NCBI GenBank assembly: GCA_013423325.1
Contig: BLJB01000271.1
Span: 2,820 to 66,819 of the forward strand
Reading direction: 5' to 3'
Length of the DNA stretch: 64,000 nucleotides
DNA from: Usnea hakonensis
Taxonomy: Eukaryota > Ascomycota > Lecanoromycetes > Lecanorales > Parmeliaceae
Positions within the stretch are counted from its first letter, which is position 1, and each line of letters begins with the position of its first letter. The position numbers were made by a program, and so were the translations under genes. Under the pieces are notes generated by a model, which was not told where the DNA came from, searched no databases, and worked only from the letters and a program-made list of their open reading frames with translations. Of this stretch, positions 45,908 through 58,111 are shown one piece after another.

Positions 45908-47628
45908 GTTGGACAGAGGTGTTAAGAGGGTCGTGGTATAATAAGGTAGACCTGTTCAGATTGTGAATGGTATGAGAAGATGGCCAGATGATGGACAGTA
46001 TGGATAGTATGGAGAGGGTGGGATTGATGGATGTGAGTGAGAATATTGGTTCTGTTTACCGCCTTTTCTTAGCGCGCTTTGGGCAAATTGCAGAGAAGGC
46101 ACTTTCCAGTTGCCACTAGAGACTGAAAATGTGTGTTGTGTTATGGATTATGAAGCTGGATGGGGGAGAGTAATCAAAAGCTGGATTCTGGACAGCTTGA
46201 GATTCAAAGTGAGGATTCAAAGTGAGAACATCAGACAGAGTATTGAAGCTGGCTTCACACCGAATTCCGCGGGATAAGAGAGGGCTCCACTATTGGTCTA
46301 GAATTTGAAGTGCAAATGATCAGTCTTGATTTTCAAGCCGATTTCACACCATGAAGTAAAGTAAGTATTTTGCGGATAGCTGCAGAAAGTCAAGTAAGGT
46401 GAAGCTGGGTATTTTATATCAGTTCCGTCAGACTTCCGGAGCTAGATGGACAACTGATTTCAAATTCCAGGCTGTCGGGATAGGTAAAGTAAAGTTACCT
46501 TACTTTAGTCGTTTCACTCCTGTCCAAGATTAAGGTAAACTAAGGTACTTACTTTACTTTATGTCATTCTCACACATCTCGGACTGAGCATCTGAAGGGA
46601 AAATACCAGTCAACATTTCCAAGCCAGATTCATGTGGAACCCGCCAAATAGCTGAGCGCTTCTTTCCTCGCTCAACTTCCTGAGGCTGAGCGAGAGTCAC
46701 ACAGAAGTCAAGGTAGGCACTTGACTGTAGTTGGTTAAATTTCGAGACTCAGTGGATTTAGGTGTACTTCAGAATGTACACTTTGAGAGAAAATGTTATC
46801 GAAGCTAATTTCACTCACCTTTCCGCGGATAGCTGGACAGCCAATGATGGTGCTTCCTTCTCTCCGGACAATCCAAGCTCTCGTGGCTTGCGATGAGTAT
46901 GGGCAGCGGAAGGGTAGGACTCAAGATATCTGCATTGTACAAATGGATTGGATGGGAATGGTATCTGGAGACAGCAAGCATGGCCTACGCTGATTCCACA
47001 CCAGGTTCCACGGACTACTAGGCGCTTTGGCTCTGGTCCCCTTTCCCCGAAAGTGTTGGATGCCTAATGAGCTTGGAGCAGGGCCAGTGTTATAAGTCGG
47101 TATGTTGGAGATAAGAACCGATGTTTCGACATCTGGAGGTAGAGTACCTGCAGCTCAGAGATCGCCAGATCCAGAGATTTTAGCGTTGGAAGTGGTAAAG
47201 CACATGCACGAACAATCTTCCCATGCCAACAACTCTTCGTCTAGATCTATCGTACTAGTAAAGAGCGGCATCTTCGGGTCTATGCTCAAACTAAAGAGAG
47301 TATAGGACCTTTCGGTACAGCAAACCGCCAGGTTTCCGAGAGTTCGGCTGCTGACCGATGGCGAAGCTCTTAAGACGCTTGGAGACCCTGAGATATCACG
47401 TCAGAGAGACGGTATCGATGGTAGTGGTCCCTCAAGACACCAGACATACTAGCAGAACAATAGAAGAGGATATTGACCTCCCTAGTTCCAACGTGACTGG
47501 TGATAATCTTGATACAACCGATAATTACCTGCTCTTTGACTTTTCCATGGAAGAACTTGGACCTCGTAATACTTGGAAGCTCTTAGAACGTCCCCTATCG
47601 ACATATCCAGCATGGTGACTACTGCAAT
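45908..47628. other. Gene-free stretch with short repeats
   Basis: 1.7 kb. It contains the promoter of the minus-strand unknown, a duplicated GATTCAAAGTGAG (46,201-46,227 region), an AAGTA/TTACTT inverted cluster (46,482-46,561) and, from 46,790 to 47,620, several short open frames on the plus strand that do not join into a protein I can support. Confidence 0.5.
46482..46561. repeat. Inverted AAGTAAAG / CTTTACTT repeat
   Basis: GGTAAAGTAAAGTTACCTTA at about 46,483-46,502 is partly complemented by TACTTACTTTACTTTA at 46,546-46,561. The intervening segment also has TAAGGTAAACTAAGGTAC. It could fold as a hairpin and resembles the cluster at 37,041-37,088. Confidence 0.6.
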
Positions 47629-50250
47629 CTATCGACAAGTGTGAGCGCCACCTCCGTTTCGTATCATCTTTGTGACTGCTTGAATCAGGCTGATGATCAT
47701 AACGATTATCTACTCAGTAGTCGATCACAGCAATCAGTACTTCCAACATGATTAGAGCAGGTATGAGAATGCCTTACCCCGAAAACGACACAGAGAATCG
47801 CGGGTATGAATTTCCAGCTACGGGAGCTTAATTTGATGTAACACAGAGGTGGAAGAATATAGGCAAGCTTGAAGAAATATTTAGCAATTTCTCTCTGCAG
47901 GATGTCGAATGCTTACTGCGCAAGCGCTAGTTGCCCCAACAAGCTCGAATACAGCCCCGAGGTCACATGTTATCAGAGACAGGGCCATCGCCGTTACGAC
48001 TAGGAAGTATCGTGTTAGTCCCAACGCCTGTGTCCACTCTTTGCAGACAATCCCAAAAAATTTCGATCCAGGGCTTACCGAGAGATGTAGTGAATATGAG
48101 ATGGAGATTAGGATTATACGGCTCGTTAGGAAACCAGAAATTCTAGACAGTCAGCTGCAACCACAATGCCCAGAAAAGGACTGGACCGACAAAGATAACC
48201 TCTCTGCACACGAAGCATTCTGTGACGTCGTCAGCTCAGTTACCAACTAAAAGTAACGCGGACGGACCAAGCGGTAGAGTAGTCACCATGTTAGCTCCCA
48301 AGAGACTACCTTTACGTCAGTAGAAGACCATCCAAGATAGCAGTAGACAAACCTACAATCGAGCGATATTGACTATGAGATTTTCGCGGGGAAAATTGTT
48401 CAATATGTTGCCTCGTGTCTTGTCTCCGAACGTGACAAAACCGGCTAAAGCCATAGTCAAACAAGCTAACATTGACGTAAATGTAGAATAGTGCGTAACG
48501 CGGGCAAATCTATCCATTGTTGGCTTTTCCAGAGACCCGTATATTAGGAGAGAATTATGATCTGGCAACCCGTTAGTGGAGTAGTGGCGAAAAGAGGTCG
48601 AGGCTCATACGACAGACGAACGCTATGATCGTCAGTCGCTGGGGTACAACATTCCAGAATGAGATTCACCGAACGATATGACCGAGATTGCTTGCAAGAC
48701 GCCATTTCGCACAAAAAGTGAGCCATGTAAGTCACCCTTGAGATCCTGTGGTGCTCCGATACCCTGCGTTACGACCGTAACGAGGATTACCTATGGCTCA
48801 CATCAGGGACAGGTCTCCAAGCTTACGAGGTCGATTTCAATACCGACATGCTTGACAGAGCGAGGGTCGACGCTTTTGCCAACTGAGACTCGGTCAGCGA
48901 GCATTCATTTACAAGAGAGAGTAGTATTTCCTGTACTTTTGCAATGTCACGATACAGAGAGAGAGGATAGCTGAAACCAAGAGTGCACATAATAATCACA
49001 GCTCGTCTGTTGGTTAGAAGCCATAGGAAAGGTATGTCCGATAGAGACGGGAAAAGCGCTGCAATCACACTGGGTATCGTATCTCCCATGATAACACAGA
49101 AAGCGACCATGCCTCCGAAGGCACTGCAGGGAGGCCAATTAGCACCTTCCCTGACTGAGCATCAGTTCCTACATACAATGCCCATTGGGCGATGGAGATT
49201 GCAATGAGTCCAGAGGCGCCAAAGCAGTGTTGCACGGTTCTGTTGAATGTGAGTTATCTCATAGCCTGCTTGTAGCGCATATATAGTCGCATACCCTTGG
49301 AAAGAATTGGTACCGCTAAGTTTCGAATTGACCACGATCAAGCTGAAAAGTACGTCAGCCCTTATTCCTGACTGTGGAACAAATGAATGGCGACAGTAAG
49401 AGAGGAAATGGAAATGAAAAGGAGAGTCTTGCCGTATTGTCCAGTCTACCTACATGGTCGTCAGTGTTCCGGAATTGACAAACGTCTACAAGAGGCTCAC
49501 TGTGACTGTCAAAATAACCAGAAGGACTATTCCCGCTGATCTAATGATACGTGTAAGGACTCAATTACCGACGCTGGCACTCGAATAGAAAAATTTACAA
49601 TCCGGCTTGCCGAAAAGCATATGGCTGACCTGAGAATGTTATGAGTTTATGACTGCAGAACAAGAGACACCGGTGAGAAATGCCTATGATGCCTGCCCCA
49701 ATTATTGAATTCGCCATGTTCATGAATGCACTTCTGCAGAGGTTTCAGTACACTAGCCGACCCTGCAAAGTAGGAGCCTAGAAACATCCTACATAATATT
49801 ACTTGTCGGCCTTGCATTTTCCAGCAGTTGTTCAGGGTCGAAATCCAAATCTTCTGCCACTACAACACTCGGTGCATCAACATCCGTGAGAAGAGGCGCT
49901 CTTTGCCCTGCACTACTCATCATACTCTCGAAATCGTTTCCAGAAAAGTCATTCTCTGCTACAGCCGGATCAAGGTCTTCGACGATCGGTGCACGCGCAT
50001 GGCCGTTGAGCGCATGCTCGTCACTGTCCGTCTCCCCAACGTCGAAGCGGACTCGGTGAATAGTGCGCGGGGTGCGAGAAAAATCGTTCAAGGCGGTCCT
50101 CCGAGAGAAGGAAGAATGGGGGAACGGAGGCGCTGGCGTGGACGTTCCATCATCGTCGTCAATGGCGCCTTGGGAGAGCAAAGAACGAGATTGATCTATC
50201 TCTCGACTGACGTCTAAGTCCCGCAGGTCGTAAGGGCGATCTTTGGGCAT
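47629..50250 (-). CDS. Vacuolar amino-acid transporter, AVT / SLC38 type
   Basis: Eighteen exons give 551 residues; the exon lengths sum to 1,656 nt. Exon high ends: 50250, 49733, 49629, 49540, 49449, 49342, 49239, 49123, 48882, 48790, 48622, 48561, 48305, 48219, 48142, 47999, 47867 and 47709. The N-terminus of about 160 residues is polar and disordered (MPKDRPYDLRDLD, GSTSTPAPPF-like), probably a regulatory cytosolic tail. Then come the AAAP-family segments: MNMANSIIGAGIIGQPYAFR, WTIRLIVVNSKLSG, FAFGGMVAFCVIMGDTIP, RRAVIIMCTLGFSYPLSLYR, and VCHHNSLLIYGSLEKPTMDR, followed by ANMVTTLPLECFVCREVIF. Eleven membrane helices are expected. It should move neutral amino acids across the vacuolar membrane. 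Introns 2 and 5 have GC donors. Exons of 12 and 17 nt are needed. Confidence 0.92.
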
Positions 50251-50796
50251 TGTTTTATCACAACAGCAGCATGGGGGAGGTTCGTTATATGACTAAATGA
50301 GCGGCTAATATCAGAATGTAGCTATTTGTTTGGTCCGATCCACCTACAGGGCTGAGTGCCACTAGTTCAAAGGGTTCGCGCCAATATACTTTCTCGTACC
50401 CCTACAATCCGTATCCTTCGTTCCTTATGTAACACATCTTCTTGAATAGAGTACGGACCGAATCTCGCATCACAAGAGCAACAGAAATTTCTCTGATAGT
50501 CTAGTGATCAAATGAACCTGCGAATACAGCTCTGTCAATCATCATCCACTGGCTAGGTGTACGAAGGCTTTCATCCCACAGCCAGGTCTTCATCCCTTTC
50601 GAAGCAAGTACATCGTTCATTGGAACAATAATGAACACGCTCATACCAAAATACCTAGTAGCAATCTTGTTTGAAGTTGAAGACTTCTAAGCCTCCGTTC
50701 AACAAGCTAACAAGCTGAGATGGATCGATAATGCCTTCAACAAAGAAAGAGAACGACCAAAATTCTTGGTTCCTTAATTGGACTCCTGATACTGAC
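50251..50796. other. Upstream region of the AVT transporter / 3' of the next gene
   Basis: 546 bp with no recognised gene or repeat. Confidence 0.45.
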
Positions 50797-51363
50797 TTAG
50801 GCCTGCGCAGGCTTCTTCGCCCCCAAAATATCATCCATTAGTCCATCCCAAATTTCTTTCACGACACCCGGCTCCTGCAGTCTCTCAGTGGACACACCCG
50901 TCGCTTTTGACGCCGCCGTGGTAACCGTTTTCGTTAAGTCAAAGGGATCGAGATTTATGTGTCCAGGATTATCGGTCACCTCTGACATTGCGGAAGGAGA
51001 CTCGATATGTGTTCCATTTGCACTCGCTGTTGAGATCTCCGGTCGAATCACCGACTCAAGAGCTTCGTTGTTTCTTGTCGGAGCTGTAGAATTGAAGGGA
51101 AGGATGGGAATACGCAGTATCTCATTTTTTGCGGGCTCACGCAGCTCGTATTGAGGGAAATAGGCAAAGTCAATGGTGGAGGTGTCCCGGAGCGTCCTCC
51201 ATTGGCTGCTGCAGTGGAAAGCGTGGCTGGACTGGGAACTCCTTTGAGACAGAAGAACTCAGCGGTTGTTTGGAAGGAGCTGGGTTGGCACATTCTACCT
51301 ATTCTTTTGTGCGAGAAGGCGCCGAAAAGGGCCAACTCTCCGAATAGCAGTGACACGCAACAT
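50797..51363 (-). CDS. Small mitochondrial-type protein of unknown function
   Basis: Two exons (51363-51299, 51241-50797) give 169 residues. The start MLRVTAIRRVGPFRRLLAQ is Arg-rich, amphipathic and free of acids, a typical matrix-targeting presequence. The mature part has TIDFAYFPQYELREPAKNEI and then LRIPILPFN, a block I have a vague memory of in uncharacterised fungal mitochondrial proteins. The C-terminus KEIWDGLMDDILGAKKPAQA looks helical. The 57-nt intron starts GTAGAA. No family name can be given with confidence. Confidence 0.75.
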
Positions 51364-51932
51364 TTTAGGTGAGGGGTCCCGCGCAAAGACTCGTAGACAA
51401 GCTAATCGACAATTGAACTATCTCACAAGCGGAATTTGATTGGATATATAAAGAAAGTACAAGAGTGCAAGTACTGTAGCCGATGCTCAATCGTCAAAGC
51501 ATTTGGCAACAGAAGATCCGGTAATGGCATGCGATGCCATGCATACGAGGACATATAAGTTGGGTCAGTCGGAAGCTAGTGGTATCATCGCAAGCCCCGC
51601 TTTTTTTTTGTTGAGCGGGAGTCACAGGAGGACTCGATAGCTGCAGTAGGTATACAACATAAGTACCTTAGGTACTCCGTACTAACATGATTACTACTGC
51701 GGGGAATTACCTCTATCGGACTTTCGCCTAAATCATCCGGACACATACCTTTCCCTTTGTGGAATAGACTGATTACTGATTCATGTTGAGAGTGGTGTAC
51801 ATGTAAGGATAAACTCCAAAGATCATGCAGCGCTCGCTGACCGACAGAGGGATCGAAAACTAGACAGCTGAATGCCCCAGACCCTATAAGGTCATCAGAC
51901 ATTATACAACATTTACAATGAACATTGTGGAT
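51364..51932. other. Spacer upstream of the small mitochondrial gene / 3' of MetRS
   Basis: 569 bp. It carries one ACTCCGTA motif (51,674-51,681) beside GGTACT palindrome-like bases. No gene. Confidence 0.45.
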
Positions 51933-54299
51933 TCATGATGAAGGGAGCGTAACTTGCTGTACTCCATCTGTGACAGCATCCACGGGCTCTTTGCCGACTC
52001 CGGTAGCTTCTGCCCCTTTCGTTGCCGTTTCCTCGATACTTTGCTGCGAGTCCTCCGGTTTTTTTGCCTTTCTCTCTGCCTTCTTGGCTTTCACAGCTGC
52101 CTTCGCCGCTGCCTTCTTCGCTGTCTCCTCCTCCTTCTTTAACCTTTCTGCTTGGGTCCCTCCGTACATATTACGCCATTCGTCCTCTTTCTTTGGGTCA
52201 ATCAGAGTGAAAAGGTACTCAGCCTTGCCAATGTGATGACCTGGATCTATATCGTCCGCCGTCCAATGATCCGGGATGACGAGAAAGGGTTTGTCTAGTT
52301 GCACAAGGATAGATTTGGAGGTTGCCGGGAGGTATGGTTCAAATACACTGGCGCAAAGATAGATGATGTTTATGGCAAGGCCTATAACCGCTGCGGCTTT
52401 TTCGGGCTCGTTTGCAGCGAGTTTGTTGTCGAGTCTATTGGATTGAATCTTCAGACTTATCATCAGAAAGGTCGCGACTTGCTGGTGTGCAACACTGGAC
52501 TCACAAGGTTGTTCCCTGCCTGTGCAATGTCCATCGCGCTCTGTAGACCATCCTTCAGATTGACGGCCTCAAGATCTTTCAGATACCGTTTTAGATGCTG
52601 GTTTATGTCGGCCTTTGCCTGCTCGAATACAGGATCGGAATACTTGGCCATGTAATCTGGTATGACAGAGTTGTAGATCTTGCTGTTGACAAGCTTCACG
52701 ATTCGATTGACAAAATTCCCAAGCTTTGCAAGCAGTTCATTGTTATTCTGTGCAATGAAATCCCTCCATTCGAATTGGCTGTCGGCCGTCTCTTTGAATA
52801 TTACCACTTGGTCAGCACTTGTCATCTTGGCTTACAGCACGACTCTCTTAGGGAAATAGAAGTGGGTTTCATAGACGCTGTGTCGGCGCTCAGAGCCGTG
52901 AGACTGGCACACAGATCACATACCTGGTCTGTGCTTCAAGAGGTAGTATCGCCATACGTCGGCTGGAACCCCAGTGTCTTTCGCATTGTTACCAAAGACA
53001 CCGACTCCCCTTGACTTAGAAAATTTGCCATTCTCGTAGTTTAGATATTCTGTTGTGGATAGATGGTGTAGCATGGTCCATGACTCTTTAGTACCTATTT
53101 GACTGCCAGGGAAAATGACAGAGTGAAAAGGCACGTTATCCTTTCCCATGAACTGATACAGCTTGACATCTGGGTTGCGCCACCATTTTTCCCAATCTTT
53201 GGTATAATTTGCGGTTATTGACACATAACCAATGCATGCATCAAACCAGACATAGAATACCTTGTCTTTATAAACCTCCTTATCCTTGTCATCCGAGAAA
53301 GCATCAAGTGGTATTGGGGTACCCCATTTCAGATCTCTGGTGATGCCTCGATCACGCAAGCCTTGTTTTAGCCAAGATTCAGTAATGACTTTCCCATTAC
53401 TAGACCAAGCACCGTCTTCGCTGGCCTTGCTGAACCACTTCTGTATATCCGGCTGAAGTTTGTCAAGTCTTATGTGAATATGTCTTGTCTCCCGCACAAC
53501 AGGCGTCGCATTTGGATCGATTTTACAACGGGCGTTTTTCAGATCCAACGGACCGTAGTCTACCGAGCCACATTTGTCGCACTGGTCCCCTCGAGCATCT
53601 TCGTAGCCACATTTCGGACAAGTGCCCTCAATATACCGGTCAGCGAGGAACGATTCGTGCTGTTCGCAGTATGGCTGCTGCGATGTCCGCTCGATAAGGT
53701 AGTCATTTGCGTATAATTGTCGAAATATATTCTGCGTTATGTCCTGCTGTTGTTGGGTGGAAGTCCTGCCAAAGATATCGAATCCAATCTCAAACCATTC
53801 ATATATCTCGGCATGTATCTTATTGTACTTGTCGCAAAGTTCCCTTGGAGAAACATTTTCCTCCAATGCCTTGGTTTCCGTCGCAGTTCCATATTCATCG
53901 GTGCCGCAAACAAACAAGGTTGGTCGTCCCCTTGCTTTATTGTATCTGTATCTAATCAAAAAGGCCGCTTATATCTTGCCGAAGTAGGTATACCTAGAAA
54001 AGACGTCTGCACTCAAGACACTTCCGACAATGTTCCCAAGATGGGGGACTAGACGATTATTTGGTGTCAGCGTTTCGTTTGCAAAAACGTTCCATTCATT
54101 AGATTGGTGGGATCCAATATGTCGTAATATTTTATCATCCTTTTCCAACAGACTCACCCTAGGACAATGTACTGATAGGGGCCTAGCAGGACGTAGACCA
54201 AGTCGGAAAACACATACCATTATTAACATAAGGAAGGGCACTCGTGATCAACACATTCATCTTCCCCTCCACAGGAAGGATTTCCTTCGGAGCCTCCAT
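51933..54299 (-). CDS. MES1: Cytosolic methionyl-tRNA synthetase
   Basis: Five exons (54299-54218, 54048-53994, 53951-52924, 52791-52505, 52448-51933) give 655 residues. It charges tRNA-Met with methionine. The HIGH motif appears as VPHLGN, the KMSKS loop as FSKSRG, and the zinc knuckle is CPKCGYEDARGDQCDKCGSV. The catalytic block FYVWFDACIGYVSITANYT is clear, as is PFHSVIFPGSQ. The anticodon-binding region includes SQFEWRDF and NKLAANEPEKAAAVIGLA. The protein begins almost directly at the catalytic domain (MEAPKEILPVEGKMNVLITS), so it lacks the N-terminal GST-like domain by which yeast MetRS joins Arc1. Instead it ends in an Ala/Lys-rich tail (AAVKAKKAERKAKKPEDS), which may help bind tRNA. 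Confidence 0.95.
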
Positions 54300-54590
54300 G
54301 GTGAAAGTAATCGTACGTAGATGTTAGGATTGGAGTATAATTTGTTTCAAATCGTCGCTATTTCAGATTCAGATATATACGTTTGGTGACTCAGGCAGTG
54401 ACACATATCTTGCGATTGTCAGCGGTTCTTTGACGTGCCGCGTATTCAAAGTTAGCTTCAATTCGCGCTAAACGAAATTTATAATTGAAACGTGAAACCT
54501 AAATGTGGACTGTCCAGTATTCATTTATTAGTATCCCGACGACAGAGCCCAAGCTTGATCTAAAAAAAATCGTGAAAGGGTTTCATCACA
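54300..54590. promoter_or_regulatory. Divergent promoter region, MetRS / RUD3
   Basis: 291 bp between starts, slightly AT-rich, no clear motif. Confidence 0.4.
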
Positions 54591-56554
54591 ATGTCATCGG
54601 TTGCTAATTCAGATCTTCCAAGCACAACCTCCCAAGGTACGTTGCCTTCACAGACGTCAAGTCTTGACGGCAGCAGCCTGCTATTACACTGCTGTGGGCT
54701 AATCAATATCAGTTTCGAAAGGCAAGAAGCACAAGAAAAAGAAAAGCAACAAGACAAAGCCGAACGGGGGTCTTGGGAAGGCCAATGGCTCTAAAGTCGG
54801 TGATGAGCTCGAAAATGAAGAAGCCGACGGAGAAGAGCAAGATTCCAAGACACCTACAGAATCACCCGGCTCGCCTCAGAGGGGCGAGATCGACTATAGT
54901 CAGCCAACAACCAATGGCATACCGAGAGGAGTGGACGATGCTCCAGATCAGTCTGCTGAAGCAATTCTCGGAGAGGAAGGTATTGCCGCGGAAGAGTCAC
55001 CGACTGTCAGAGACGTGGTGCTTGGCCAAAGTGCAGCACTTACAACAACGGACACAGACGCGAGGTTGGAAGCGTTAGTGAATGAGCGAGCTGCTCTTCG
55101 GGAAGAGGTAGCGCAGGTTCGGAGATCCCTTGAAGAGATACAAGGAAAGTACCAGGACGAGATGGGTGTTCTCCGGAAGCAGCTGGCGGGCACACAAGCA
55201 GAGAAAGATCAGGCTGAGACACAGTATCGAAATCTGCTTGGCAAGGTCAACACGATTAGATCCCAACTTGGTGAAAGGTTGAAGGCGGATGCTGTAGGTC
55301 TACGTCTGCTTCCACCCTGACGTCGCTCATGATATGATAGGAAGACTTATCGCAGGCGCGAAACCGAATAGAAGATCTTGAGGAGCAATGCGGCAACCTT
55401 CGCGAAGAGAATGAGGCACGTGCTGCAGAGTTGGCAACAATAGCAGAAGAGGGAGAGCAAAAATCAAAAGAGTTGTCGAGTCTTCGGAACAGAACCACCC
55501 TTTCGCAGCAAAATTGGTCTAGGGAGAGAGAGGATCTACTACAACGAGAAGCTTATGCCAAGGAAGAATTCGAGGCCGCGAAGCAAGCTATGCAAGATTG
55601 GGAGGTTCTCGCAATGGAAGAACGAAATATTCGGGAGAGTATTGCAGAGCGGGTCGCAGATCTGGAAGAGCAAGTAGCGAGCCATCGTGAAGCTCATGAA
55701 AGAGTAGCCTCAGAGCGAGATAGTCAGTCAATGACCGTCGATGGGCTTCAAAGGGCACTTCAGGAGATCCAAGACGGTAAGTTCCAGCTCAATCGCGAGA
55801 CTCCGGTTCTGACAAACGCTTCAGCTCGGAGACGTGAGCTACGAGAGCTTGTAGAAAGTTCGCAGGCACAGGTCGAAAGTTTACAGAAAGAAATTCAACA
55901 AATGGAAGGGAGGGCAAATGACGCTACCAATTCGCTCCTATCAACGAAGCAGGAGCTTGAACGAGCTTTGCCTTTTGAGAAAGAGGTCAAAGAGAAGAAT
56001 CTACTTATTGGAAAGCTTCGGCATGAGGCAGTGATATTAAATGACCATTTGACTAAGGCGTTGAGGTACCTTAAAAAGGCCAAACCCGAAGACACTATTG
56101 ACAAGTAAGTCCCACGTCATATGCGCTGTTTGCACTTATTGAAGTCTCCAGACAACTCGTCACCAACCACTTCCTGCATTTCCTGGCTCTGGAAAGAGCT
56201 GACCCGAAGAAATTTCAAGTGTTGCAAATAATTGCAAGTCTTCTAGCCTGGACCGACGGTGAGGCGGACTCTTTTGATCCAAAGTCCCAACCTTGTTAAT
56301 TGATAATCGCAGAGCAACGAGAGCAGGCTGGCCTTGCAAGACCGGGTGCATCGAATCCAAATCTCCGCGTGCCCTTGTCGCCATGGCACAGAACGCCTAG
56401 CACACCAGCCTTGTCTACAGATTTTTTTCCAGAAGGCGGCACGAGGAAGGAATCCCTTGCCGAACTCTGGTCCGACTTCTTGGAGCAGGAGGCACGAGAA
56501 GGAATGAAGTCTCCCCGGTCGCCTAGTAGTTCGGGCGGCTCCAAGCCTCCCTGA
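54591..56554 (+). CDS. RUD3: Golgin with GRAB domain, Rud3/GMAP-210 type
   Basis: Six exons (54591-54636, 54713-55293, 55356-55776, 55825-56104, 56152-56258, 56313-56554) give 558 residues. Golgins of this type tether vesicles at the cis-Golgi and are recruited by Arf1. After a short basic head (GKKHKKKKSNKTKP) and acidic linker there is a long coiled coil (about residues 140-430). The C-terminal GRAB domain reads ILNDHLTKALRYLKKAKPED, then VTNHFLHFLALERADPKKFQ and VLQIIASLLAWTDGEQ, followed by a Ser/Pro tail. The GRAB fold differs from the GRIP Tyr-containing motif, so Rud3 fits better than Imh1. The first exon is 46 nt. Confidence 0.9.
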
Positions 56555-56991
56555 TTTTTGAGTTCGTTGCATTTATTTATAGGCGCTATAACTGCTACCT
56601 ACCGATTTCAATCGTCGATGATGCCATCAATTCAAGCAGGTTGAAGATTTTCGATCCGGAGCACAATATCCCTGAGCTTCGTGCGGATTGCCATGAGCTT
56701 ATGCAATGGTTCAAAACAATTGGCGGGTGAGAGCCATGTTGATGACTGAAGCTAGGAGATACAATACGATAAATAAGCTTAGGTATCTAAGGTACCATAC
56801 GATTCGCTAATATAATATTACCGGGCCGCTGCCGTTCTTCTAGCGCAGGACCCTGAAAATGCCAACCGGTTGTTGTTCGTATGCCTGGTCGATGAGTTTC
56901 CGAAATGCAAGCTGCACTAGCTCGCTCCGTCTCATTGTGTACAAGACACTTACTTCAAACGATTCCTTCTTGCTCGCTTCACTACTCTACA

Positions 56992-57798
56992 ATGGTTCCT
57001 TCAGGTAAGACTCTATTTGAATTGCAATGCTAGCCAGCAAAGTTCTTTGACGCTAAATCGTTTGATGTGAAAGTCACACACATCCACCGTCCAATCGTTA
57101 TATCCGGTCCCTCAGGTTCCGGAAAATCGACTATACTCAAGCGTCTCTTTGCCGATCACCTGGACACTTTTGGCTTCTCGGTCTCCCGTGCGAACCCCTC
57201 TACGCGCCACTAGTCCAATCCTTTCGCTTACAATGCACCTAGACACGACCCGCTCACCCCGTTCCGGCGAACAGGATGGTCGTGAATACAATTTCACAGA
57301 CCAAGAAGCATTCCTCGCGTTGGTAAAAGATGATGGTTTTATCGAATATGCCAAGTTTGGCGGGAACTACTATGGAACGAGTGTCAAGGCTGTCAAGGAT
57401 GTGGCCGAGAAGGGGCGGATATGTGTCTTGGATATTGAGATGGAGGTGTGCGCAATGTCGATGGATGATCCTTGGCTCTGAAATTTACCACGGAGGAGCT
57501 GATTGAGTCCGTTCGATTTATTTAGGGCGTCAAACAGGTCAAAAAGACGGATCTAGGAGCACGCTTTCTGTTCCTCTCACCACCCTCGCTAAGTATACTC
57601 GAGGAGAGGTTAAGAGGCAGGGGAACGGACGATGAGGAGAGCGTGAAGAAGAGATTAGAGCAGGCGAACAAGGAGATGGCGTTTGCAAAGGAGGAAGGTG
57701 TGCATGATAAGATCATCGTCAATGATGATTTAGATACAGCATATCAGCAGGTGGAGGAGTGGATCGTCGATGGCGGGAATTTTGGAGGTCAGCTATGA
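56992..57798 (+). CDS. GUK1: Guanylate kinase
   Basis: Four exons (56992-57004, 57038-57187, 57243-57445, 57526-57798) give 212 residues. It phosphorylates GMP to GDP. The P-loop is SGPSGSGKST and the GMP-binding block is SVSHTTRSPRSGEQDGREYN. FIEYAKFGGNYYGTS follows, then VLDIEMEGVKQVK. The lid region is RFLFLSPPSLSILEERLRGR and the end is KIIVNDDLDTAYQQVEEWI plus a short tail. There are about 20 residues before the P-loop (MVPSAKFFDAKSFDVKV) reached through a 13-nt first exon, slightly longer than yeast. If the intron is wrong, a start at a later Met would lose the P-loop. Confidence 0.94.
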
Positions 57799-58111
57799 TT
57801 TGACTAATGAGTGGAGTCACAATAGAATAATAGACGAGGACATCGTCTTCATGTCAACGGCAAAATGCTAATTAGGTAGACCTTTAGAGGTTCACTGGTA
57901 CTATCAGGAATCCACGTGGATTTTTTCAAGGCCAAGGAAGTACAGCTTAAAAAAGACAACGCCGTTTTAAAATCGCTCGAAGATTCCTTGTATGCGTCAG
58001 AGAGGATAACTCGCACATCTCTCGCTGATCACGTAATTGAAGATAGAGCCGCAGAATGCTGAAACATGTCCACTGTACTGGTGACCGCAGATATCTTCAG
58101 GCGTTCCTCTC
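57799..58111. other. Convergent 3' region, guanylate kinase / septin
   Basis: 313 bp between facing stops. No gene recognised. Confidence 0.45.

Noticed and set aside
46793..48250. Several plus-strand open frames opposite and beside the AVT transporter
   Set aside because: Those from 47,629 on lie antisense to well supported AVT exons, and the others do not join into a protein with any recognisable block.
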